Of a stretch of DNA of 10,062 nucleotides, positions 1 to 6,182 are shown piece after piece. The translations under genes were made by a program, and so were the position numbers. Below the pieces are notes generated by a model. The model searched no databases. It was not told where the DNA came from and saw only the letters and a list, made by a program, of their open reading frames with translations. Source of the DNA: Cyclobacteriaceae bacterium (GTDB lineage: Bacteria; Bacteroidota; Bacteroidia; Cytophagales; Cyclobacteriaceae). The DNA is taken from the NCBI GenBank assembly GCA_030637245.1, contig DAOVVI010000027.1, positions 1-10,062 of the forward strand, read 5' to 3'. Position 1 is the stretch's first letter. Each line of letters begins with the position of its first letter.

Positions 1-9
1 CATTATAAT

Positions 10-2457
10 CTAATGAAAGCCAGCACATTTACCTTCATGGAGCTTGAGCGAGTTTTCACCGCCTCCGATAGGCGAACCATCGGGAGGCATGAGTGATTTT
101 GATGGTTGAATTACAATTGGTTCTTTAAGCAATTTTTCCAATTTAGATATAAGATATTTGTCTTTATAATCCTCATTCGAAAGATTGATTTTATCCGATA
201 TGAAACCTCTTGTAGTCGCCCTGACTAAGGATGAAGCATATTCGTTTTTTGAAAGATGGATCAACTCATCTACAAATAAATTTCCTATAATGAATTGAAT
301 CTCCTTTTCCAAATCTGAATCAACTGCTGAATTTTGAATATGGAAATTAATGTGCTCCAGGATTTTATCCAGTGATGGCTGGGCGTTTTCACGTACATTG
401 AGCTCAACCAACCTGGCACATCGCTGAGGATTGAGCAACAATTCAATCGTGATTTTCGCTGAGGTTTCCGCTGCTGCAAGTGGATCGAAAGTTAATCCTG
501 TATGGGTTTTGACGTTTTCCCTTCCCCGCCAATATCCCAGTGGTTTTGGAGGAATTAATTGAATAATAGACTCATCAAGGGCCAATTGTTTTGGATTAAT
601 GGTTTCTAAAACAGCCTCCAGGGCTTTCATTTGTACTTTCGGTTCTACCAGTTTTGTAGTATAATTTCCGTCTCCACGAATTGCATAATTATATTCCAAT
701 CCACCAATTACCTTCACAGCAGCCTCTGTTTGGTACCTGTGTAAAAAATAAACCGGTACCAAAACCTCCTCCAATTTTGCCATAGGATCTCCGACAGGAA
801 TATTATTTTCTGAGAAATCTGATAAAGCCTTCTTTCGAATCTTCAAAATCCTTAATAGTTCATCGGCTGCATCAATTCCATTGTCCCATAAATGCGCTTT
901 GGGGTGAGCGCTGCCATGAGGTCTGGCATCCTGGTCAGATAAAAAAACAATCCCTTTTTCTATACCATCCATTAATATGTTATTCAATTCAGTTTTTTCG
1001 TCCAGGTCTTTTGCAAATTCCGAATATCCATATCTAATGGCCACTTTATCCCATTCGGCTATTCCAACATCATAAGCATCAGAAAGGTCAATATTTCCAT
1101 CTGAATCCAGCTTGATCAGCGGATGAGGGTAATCCATGACAGAACCGCGATCGTATGTACTGGCAATATAATTATGTGCCAGACCAATGGTATGACCCAC
1201 TTCGTGCGCTGATAATTGCCTAAGCCTGGCAAGGGCCATTTCTGTCATTTTATTTGAAACTGGCTTTCCCTGTTCATATGGAGCTAACAATCCCTGAGCT
1301 ATAAGAAAATCCTGACGAACCCGTAATGAACCCAGGCTGACATGACCTTTGATGATCTCGCCTGTTCTTGGATCGCGTACTGATGCACCATACGACCAGC
1401 CTCTGGTAGATCGGTGAACCCATTGAATAACATTGTATCTTATGTCTAAAGGATCTGCGCCTTCCGGAAGCTCTTTGACCCGGAAGGCATTTCTAAATCC
1501 AGCAGCTTCAAAGGCCTCATTCCACCAGCTTGCGCCTTCTATTAGTGCTGATCTGATCGGCTCAGGGGCTCCCCGATCTACGTAATACACTATGGGTTCT
1601 ACAGGTTCGCTTAATAATTTGTTCGGATTCTTCTTTTGAAGCCGATGCCTGGAAATAAATCTCTTATTAATATCCTGCTCAATTGACGTAGCATAATCCA
1701 TGTAATGAATTGCAGAAAAACCAGCCCTTGGATCAAACTCTCTTTTTTTATAATTGTCGTCCGGAAGTTCTATAAATGATTGACGCAGACGAACCGTGAC
1801 CGAATTTGGGGTTGGCGTTACTTGTCTGACATATAAACCGGAAGGATCGCCCTGAAAGGTCAACAAAGCTTCAAACTCAGAATTCAGTTCGAAATTTTTA
1901 GTGTTTTCATGGTAAATTACCGATCGCGATTTATCCAAACTGTAACTCCCCTGACCACTTCGCTTTAGAGCTCCGATCACATTGTGCGCATCTCTAACAA
2001 GAAAATCAGAAATATCAATTAATACGTTCTCTTCTTTTTCCCCAGCCACAGAAAATCCTCCCAAAACGGATTGTGCGAAAGCTTCCTCAACCGATTTCCG
2101 TTCATCGGAATTTTTACTTTCGGCCCTGTAATCGTAATTTGATTGGATTAAAAGTACCTTCGGGCCATATCGCTCAAATCGAACAATCTTTGTTCCTCCA
2201 AGTTGTCCCCGATCAAGACCGATATCATTTGATCCCACACCTGACGCTAAAAAACTGACATATAAAAATTCCTTATTCCATTCATGGATTTCCAGGAATA
2301 TTTTGCCTTTGGATTCATTCCAATAAAAATTGAAAAAGCCTTCCTTTAATATGGAGTTATTAATGATGTCATCATATTTATTTGCTTTTTCAGAAGCCTG
2401 GACAATTGAGGAAGTCAATAAAATAATAAAGGTGAAAACTTGCAGTATCCTGATCAT
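10..2457 (-). CDS. Secreted zinc-dependent metalloprotease (DUF5117/Met-zincin family)
   Basis: This is an 815-residue exported protease, probably acting in the periplasm or outside the cell. Residues 1-21 form a signal peptide with a basic start, a hydrophobic core and a V-Q-A cleavage site before Ser22. The zinc site is visible as HEVGHTIGLAHN: His418, Glu419 (general base), His422 and His428. The Met-turn SVMDY follows, with Met441. This HExxHxxGxxH plus Met-turn layout defines metzincins. The N-terminal half resembles the DUF5118/DUF5117 region and the part from about residue 300 the DUF4953/Met-zincin domain; the length is normal for the family. The start is firm, because an in-frame TAA lies two codons upstream (2461-2463). 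All catalytic residues are present, so it should be active. The substrate is unknown. It stands alone here, with a 777-bp gap behind its start. I saw no clear TAnnTTTG promoter upstream. Confidence 0.93.
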   Translation of the reverse strand: MIRILQVFTFIILLTSSIVQASEKANKYDDIINNSILKEGFFNFYWNESKGKIFLEIHEWNKEFLYVSFLASGVGSNDIGLDRGQLGGTKIVRFERYGPKVLLIQSNYDYRAESKNSDERKSVEEAFAQSVLGGFSVAGEKEENVLIDISDFLVRDAHNVIGALKRSGQGSYSLDKSRSVIYHENTKNFELNSEFEALLTFQGDPSGLYVRQVTPTPNSVTVRLRQSFIELPDDNYKKREFDPRAGFSAIHYMDYATSIEQDINKRFISRHRLQKKNPNKLLSEPVEPIVYYVDRGAPEPIRSALIEGASWWNEAFEAAGFRNAFRVKELPEGADPLDIRYNVIQWVHRSTRGWSYGASVRDPRTGEIIKGHVSLGSLRVRQDFLIAQGLLAPYEQGKPVSNKMTEMALARLRQLSAHEVGHTIGLAHNYIASTYDRGSVMDYPHPLIKLDSDGNIDLSDAYDVGIAEWDKVAIRYGYSEFAKDLDEKTELNNILMDGIEKGIVFLSDQDARPHGSAHPKAHLWDNGIDAADELLRILKIRKKALSDFSENNIPVGDPMAKLEEVLVPVYFLHRYQTEAAVKVIGGLEYNYAIRGDGNYTTKLVEPKVQMKALEAVLETINPKQLALDESIIQLIPPKPLGYWRGRENVKTHTGLTFDPLAAAETSAKITIELLLNPQRCARLVELNVRENAQPSLDKILEHINFHIQNSAVDSDLEKEIQFIIGNLFVDELIHLSKNEYASSLVRATTRGFISDKINLSNEDYKDKYLISKLEKLLKEPIVIQPSKSLMPPDGSPIGGGENSLKLHEGKCAGFH

Positions 2458-2597
2458 ATCTTAAAACAATTTTATTACAATATATTTAAATTAATGAATT
2501 GTTGCCGGTATTTCAATGGACTTAATAAGTATCTTACTTCTGATATTCGTATTTTTTTAGCAAAAGATTAATAATTGGCTGATAAGTTTAAATGGTG

Positions 2598-2667
2598 AAA
2601 GATTGAATGGATTGAGAGGATTTTTATCAATCTCTATCAATCTTTTTCTTAATCTCTTGTCAATCTT
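2598..2667. repeat. AT-rich two-part hairpin and TCAATCT direct repeats upstream of the metalloprotease
   Basis: An outer stem AAAGATTGA (2598-2606) pairs with TCAATCTTT (2637-2645). An inner stem GATTGA (2610-2615) pairs with TCAATC (2627-2632), leaving an 11-nt apical loop and a small internal loop. TCAATCT occurs at 2627, 2637 and 2660. AATCTCTATCAATCTT (2629-2644) recurs almost unchanged at 2651-2667, 22 bp on. The element lies about 140-210 bp upstream of the metalloprotease start. It could be a leader structure for that gene, a regulator-binding array, or chance in AT-rich sequence. Confidence 0.4.
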
Positions 2668-3069
2668 AATTTGATTCTGGCTCGTCCAGGTTAGGTGAAT
2701 GTCTTAATTTTCGGTAGATATAAAAAATTTTATTGAAGCAGCATTCACAGTTGCTTTAACTATATTTTGACCTTTTGAATTTATAAGTCAGGTGCCCAAA
2801 ACCATATTTAATGCCTTGTAAAACAAAGGAATACTAAAGGGGATCACTGATAATTTGTTCAACAAAATGTATCAGGACAATCCAAATGTGCACGTGACCT
2901 TTAAAACATCTATACTATTAATTTTATTTTTTTGTTGGTTCTACCACGAATTTAATGGTTAATTGAATAATGAGATAATAAAAAGAGAGATATGCCGGGA
3001 AAAGAAATGTTTATTGAAATGATTGAGCTAGGAAGATGGAAAGACTTCTGGTGGAAGCAATTGAAAACA

Positions 3070-3109
3070 GCCAACCGGACAGGCAGGTAACCAAAACCTG
3101 CCGGTTGGC
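3070..3109. repeat. GC-rich bulged hairpin, possibly a REP-like palindrome
   Basis: GCCAACC (3070-3076) and GGCAGGT (3082-3088) pair with ACCTGCC (3096-3102) and GGTTGGC (3103-3109). This gives 14 paired bases with a 5-nt bulge (3077-3081) and a 7-nt loop. The GC content stands out sharply from the AT-rich surroundings. There is no long T-run on either side, so a classic intrinsic terminator is unlikely. Dispersed palindromes built on CCTGCC/GGCAGG occur between genes in many Bacteroidota, so a REP-like repeat is my preferred reading, by inference only. Confidence 0.5.
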
Positions 3110-3269
3110 CGGTAATGTAAAAAATATTATAGCATTAAATCATTATGGCATTCACGCATTTCCATTAAAATTACAGTAAAACCTTTTTGTAATAATTATA
3201 AGGTCATCTTCTGAAAGTAGTCGAAACCAGCAAAATGCGACTAAAAATAGGGTTTATTAGTATAATTTT

Positions 3270-3299
3270 ATACATTTATTATCAATCTGATAAATGTAT
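3270..3299. promoter_or_regulatory. Inverted repeat just upstream of the 3310 start
   Basis: ATACATTTAT (3270-3279) and ATAAATGTAT (3290-3299) are perfect 10-bp inverted arms around a 10-nt centre. The right arm ends 10 bp before the ATG at 3310. A TATAAT sequence lies just upstream at 3261-3266, but no TAnnTTTG element was found. The position suits an operator or a leader hairpin controlling the downstream gene. No regulator can be named. Confidence 0.4.
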
Positions 3300-3309
3300 T
3301 TCTCGCAGA

Positions 3310-4119
3310 ATGAAAAAATCAACCATAATTTTGGCGCTCCTTTTATTCATCAACATTACTGTCTTGGCGCTCCTTTTATTCATCAACATTACTGTCACTG
3401 GACAAAATATAATTGGCGTATTGGATTATATGAAAGTTGATGATCAGACTGAATATCTTGAAGTTGAAAAATTATGGCAGAAAATACATGAGGTGAGATT
3501 AACTGAAGATGCAATCATTGGCCGGTCAGTTTTTAAGGTTATGTTCAAAACTGATGAAGATCCATACAATTTCGTGACAGTTTCCTTTTATGATTCATTT
3601 TCAAAATTAAATAAAGCCATTCCTGATCACATATATAAGCTTGCCTATCCCGAAAAAACTGAGGATGAATGGGATGCCTTTATTAAACGAAAGGATATTT
3701 CAAGAAAGGTGCTTTCTTCCAGTATTTTTCAACAAGAAATAGCTTGCAGCAGCCGCCATCTCGATTCTTTGGGAAAGATTTATGTGATCAATGAGATAAG
3801 AGTGAAGCCCAGAGCGAGCAAAGAATATGTAGCCCTGAATGAAGAAATATACAAACCTATGTATGAGGAAGCTATCCGTAATAATACAAGAACAGCTTGG
3901 AGTTTATGGGCAAAATGGTCAGGAGAAACGGAAGGTCATCAGTATTTATCTGCCGATGGCTATATTAGCTTGGATCAGATGGAAGAAGTGAATTATTTGG
4001 AATATTTTGAAAAAGTCCACCCTGATAAAGACATTGATCAAATCAGTGAAAAAACCAAAGAATTGAGGACTTTGACCAATTCCGAGATGTGGCAATTGGT
4101 ATATAGAGTACTCAAATAG
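3310..4119 (+). CDS. Exported protein of unknown function with an internal two-fold repeat
   Basis: From the ATG at 3310 this encodes 269 residues. I preferred it to the in-frame ATG at 3235 because it begins with a standard signal sequence (MKKSTIILALLL), whereas the extra 25 codons would run through the inverted repeat at 3270-3299. The hydrophobic stretch, about residues 5-29, holds an exact duplication of 11 residues (8-18 and 19-29). The mature part has two similar halves: residues 49-79 and 173-204 share a Y-x(7)-(W/Y)-x(4)-E pattern followed by a strand ending in an aromatic. This resembles the tandem dimeric alpha/beta-barrel (NIPSNAP-like) proteins common in Bacteroidota, but I cannot assign a family with certainty. 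No catalytic motif is visible. It is a single gene, convergent with rho. Confidence 0.75.
   Translation: MKKSTIILALLLFINITVLALLLFINITVTGQNIIGVLDYMKVDDQTEYLEVEKLWQKIHEVRLTEDAIIGRSVFKVMFKTDEDPYNFVTVSFYDSFSKLNKAIPDHIYKLAYPEKTEDEWDAFIKRKDISRKVLSSSIFQQEIACSSRHLDSLGKIYVINEIRVKPRASKEYVALNEEIYKPMYEEAIRNNTRTAWSLWAKWSGETEGHQYLSADGYISLDQMEEVNYLEYFEKVHPDKDIDQISEKTKELRTLTNSEMWQLVYRVLK
3331..3396 (+). repeat. Exact 33-bp tandem duplication in the signal-sequence coding region
   Basis: Positions 3331-3363 and 3364-3396 are identical over 33 bp, starting TTGGCGCTCC and ending ATTACTGTC. The unit is 11 codons, so the frame is kept and LALLLFINITV is encoded twice. No mismatch has accumulated, which implies a recent event or an assembly artefact. 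It lengthens the hydrophobic core by 11 residues. Confidence 0.97.
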
Positions 4120-4125
4120 AGTACT
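4107..4125 (+). terminator. Weak hairpin overlapping the stop codon of the 3310 gene
   Basis: AGTACTC (4107-4113) pairs with GAGTACT (4119-4125) around the loop AAATA, which contains part of the TAG stop. It is followed by TAATATTTAAATT rather than a clean T-run, so it would be a weak intrinsic terminator at best. Confidence 0.3.
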
Positions 4126-4295
4126 TAATATTTAAATTAGCAACTACTCAGTACTTAATGTGCACTAAAGTTTAAAGTACCTAAAGTTATTTTGACTCAG
4201 TACATTATATTATATGTACGAAGGATTGTAAATGTTGATCGAAATGAATTAACCATCAACTGTCACCAATTTTATTGAAAAAAACTTTAGGGATT
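4120..4295. other. Convergent intergenic region rich in GTAC and short repeats
   Basis: This 176-bp region separates the ends of the repeat-protein gene (+) and rho (-). GTAC occurs at 4108 (just inside the gene), 4121, 4151, 4177, 4200 and 4216. Longer repeats are AGTACTTAAT (4120-4129 and 4150-4159), ACTCAGTAC (4146-4154 and 4195-4203) and CTAAAGTT (4165-4172 and 4181-4188). GTACAT (4200-4205) and ATGTAC (4214-4219) form an inverted pair. No ORF is apparent. The place suggests termination for both genes, but no strong terminator is visible. Confidence 0.5.
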
Positions 4296-5912
4296 TTATC
4301 CATTCATTGAAACAAGGAATTCTTCATTACTTCTTGTCCCTTTCATTCTATTCAATAAAAATTCCATCGCTTCAACAGAGTTCATGTCAGACATGAATTT
4401 TCTCAATATCCATATTCTTTGCAGAAATTCCTGATCAAGAAGCAATTCTTCTCTTCTTGTACCAGAGGCAGGAACATCGATTGCTGGATAAACACGCTTG
4501 TTAGATAATTTTCTGTCAAGTTGAAGTTCCATGTTACCTGTACCTTTGAATTCCTCAAAGATAACTTCATCCATTTTAGATCCTGTTTCAATCAGCGCAG
4601 TTGCAATTATAGTCAATGAACCACCATTTTCAACATTTCTTGCCGCTCCAAAAAATCTTTTAGGTTTATGAAGGGCATTAGCGTCAACACCACCGGACAA
4701 AATTTTGCCTGAAGACGGAACGACCGTATTATGCGCTCTCGCTAACCTGGTGATGGAATCCAATAAGATTACGACGTCATGGCCGCATTCTACCATTCTT
4801 TTAGCTTTCTCCAATATGATATTAGCTACTTTCACATGACGTTCAGCTTGTTCGTCAAAGGTAGAAGATATAACCTCGGCCTTTACGCTTCTGGCCATGT
4901 CAGTCACTTCTTCCGGCCTTTCATCGATGAGTAATATCATCAAATAGACTTCAGGATGATTTTCTGCTATAGCATTGGCAATATTTTGTAATAAGACAGT
5001 TTTACCTGTTTTTGGCTGGGCAACGATCATACCCCTTTGCCCCTTGCCAATTGGAGAGAACATATCAATAACTCTTGTAGAATAATTGCTTGGCGCTCCA
5101 CTTAAGTTAAGTTTTTCATCAGGAAAAAGTGGGGTCAGGTATTCAAAAGGAACTCTATCTCTTATTTCTTCGGTTGTCTTTCCGTTCACCGATCCAACCC
5201 TAAGTAAAGCAAAATATTTTTCACCATCCTTTGGTGGTCTAATCTGACCTTTTACGGTATCCCCCGTCTTTAAACCAAATAATTTAATTTGTGATGGAGA
5301 TACATAAATATCATCCGGGCTGGCTAAGTAATTATAATCTGATGATCTAAGGAATCCATAACCATCCTGCATGATTTCCAATACACCTTCATTTTCAATT
5401 GCGCCATCAAATTCTTTTAAATTAGGTCTTTTTGGCTTTTTCTGATCAAATCTGTTGTCTTTTGATTCTTCCTTTTTTGTTTCTTCATCCTTTTTAGATT
5501 TTGGAGTATCGGTATTGAAGGAAACCAACGAAGGATCAAAATCTAAAGAAATTGATTTCAATAAATCTTCAGCGCTCATTTCATCGCTTGATTTGTCAGC
5601 TTCTTTTGTGTCTGACTTTTTTACATTTTCTCTTTTAAAGCTAAGTTTCTTCTTTTTCTCCTCTTTTGGAGCTTCAGCTTTAGGGGCTTCAGTTTTCTTA
5701 GCAACTTCAGCTTTTGGATTTTTTTTCTCAGAAGCGCTTTCCTTTGGTTTAGCTTCTGGTTTAACTTCGATTGGGTTGGAAGCTTGAAAGTCAAGAATTT
5801 TATAGATCAATTCTTTTTTGGGAAGTTTTTTATAATTCTCAAGCCCTAACTCTTTGGCAATTTCTTTCAACTCTGAAAGCAATCGCACATTTAAATCTTG
5901 AATAGTGTACAT
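4296..5912 (-). CDS. rho: Transcription termination factor Rho, with a charged insertion
   Basis: Rho is the hexameric RNA helicase/translocase that ends transcription at Rho-dependent sites. This copy has 538 residues against 419 in E. coli. Residues 1-45 are the Rho_N helical domain. Residues 46-168 are a Lys/Glu/Ser-rich, probably disordered insertion. Residues 172-245 form the cold-shock-like RNA-binding domain, with GYGFLR. The ATPase domain follows: P-loop AQPKTGKT (298-305), LIDERPEEV with Glu331, Walker B VVILLDS with Asp385, the secondary RNA-binding segment [21 protein letters not shown] around 406-426, and a likely arginine finger at Arg467. All core motifs are intact. The start is firm, since the codon just before the ATG is an in-frame TAA. 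It is transcribed alone, divergently from serS, and has a long leader. Confidence 0.98.
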   Translation of the reverse strand: MYTIQDLNVRLLSELKEIAKELGLENYKKLPKKELIYKILDFQASNPIEVKPEAKPKESASEKKNPKAEVAKKTEAPKAEAPKEEKKKKLSFKRENVKKSDTKEADKSSDEMSAEDLLKSISLDFDPSLVSFNTDTPKSKKDEETKKEESKDNRFDQKKPKRPNLKEFDGAIENEGVLEIMQDGYGFLRSSDYNYLASPDDIYVSPSQIKLFGLKTGDTVKGQIRPPKDGEKYFALLRVGSVNGKTTEEIRDRVPFEYLTPLFPDEKLNLSGAPSNYSTRVIDMFSPIGKGQRGMIVAQPKTGKTVLLQNIANAIAENHPEVYLMILLIDERPEEVTDMARSVKAEVISSTFDEQAERHVKVANIILEKAKRMVECGHDVVILLDSITRLARAHNTVVPSSGKILSGGVDANALHKPKRFFGAARNVENGGSLTIIATALIETGSKMDEVIFEEFKGTGNMELQLDRKLSNKRVYPAIDVPASGTRREELLLDQEFLQRIWILRKFMSDMNSVEAMEFLLNRMKGTRSNEEFLVSMNG

Positions 5913-6055
5913 TTAATTTAATAATGACTTTTGCGGAGAGACTCCTCCTTAAAGTTTTGGATTAATAGTAATTGATTAATATGATTTATCTAGAAGAAAA
6001 AGAAATTCTTATAGGATCTTTCTAAAAGAAAAAATCTTTTGAAGTATTATTTATG
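5913..6055 (-). promoter_or_regulatory. Predicted rho mRNA leader with hairpins and a distant Shine-Dalgarno match
   Basis: If the promoter at 6056-6086 is right, rho has a leader of about 140 nt. In RNA sense it contains AAAAGA/TCTTTT (6-bp stem, loop of five T; 6024-6040), a shorter AGAAA/TTTCT pair (6001-6005 and 6019-6023), and AAGGAGGAG at 5949-5941. The last is a perfect Shine-Dalgarno core, but it lies 29 nt before the ATG with no start codon at a useful distance, and GGAG can pair with CTCC a few bases on. Rho genes are autoregulated through long leaders in other bacteria, so a control role is plausible. Confidence 0.4.
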
Positions 6056-6086
6056 CAAAAATAGAATACCCTAATTTAATAGTCAA
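6056..6086 (-). promoter_or_regulatory. Bacteroidota-type promoter for rho
   Basis: Read on the - strand, TTG (6086-6084, within TTGAC) is followed after 20 nt by TATTTTTG (6063-6056). This fits the Bacteroidota primary-sigma consensus of a -33 TTG and a -7 TAnnTTTG about 19-21 nt apart. It is the only complete match I found between rho and serS facing rho. Transcription should begin near 6050. Confidence 0.6.
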
Positions 6087-6158
6087 GTTTTCAGGTAAAT
6101 TTCGATTTCTATTTGCCGTTATTCGATAAAAAGTGCGTTATCATTGTCTAAAAACAGC

Positions 6159-6166
6159 TACATTTG
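6159..6166 (+). promoter_or_regulatory. Candidate -7 element for serS
   Basis: TACATTTG matches TAnnTTTG exactly and lies 16 bp before the serS ATG, which would give a very short leader of roughly 10 nt. No TTG lies at the expected spacing upstream; the nearest (6144-6146) is too close. The call rests on one element. Confidence 0.35.
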
Positions 6167-6182
6167 CTGAAAATTTCTAGAA

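Larger units (their letters stand above)
2458..3234. other. Long intergenic region without a convincing gene
   Basis: This is 777 bp of AT-rich DNA between the metalloprotease start and the next + strand gene. I see no tRNA, no transposase remnant and no ORF with recognisable homology. It contains a two-part hairpin with TCAATCT direct repeats (2598-2667), a GC-rich bulged hairpin (3070-3109), a distant 7-bp inverted pair GTGAATG/CATTCAC (2695-2701 and 2742-2748), and two + strand mini-ORFs (2867-2962 and 2992-3090). It should contain the metalloprotease promoter, but I could not place one by consensus. Decayed gene, small RNA and plain spacer all remain possible. Confidence 0.6.

Noticed and set aside
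2627..2667. TCAATCT repeats as a possible CRISPR array
   Set aside because: The units are only 7 bp, the spacing is irregular and too short for spacers, and no cas genes are present.
2458..3234. tRNA or other structured RNA gene in the long gap
   Set aside because: No T-loop GGTTCGAATCC-like sequence on either strand and no acceptor-stem pairing were seen.
3331..3396. Tandem duplication as a target-site duplication of a mobile element
   Set aside because: The copies are directly adjacent with nothing between them, and 33 bp is longer than usual target duplications; slippage is simpler.
5455..5787. A 110-codon open frame on the + strand inside rho
   Set aside because: It is the antisense of the Lys/Glu-rich codons, giving a Ser/Phe-rich low-complexity product with no homology.
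6144..6166. TTG at 6144-6146 as the -33 element for serS
   Set aside because: The gap to TACATTTG is only 12 nt, against the 19-21 expected.
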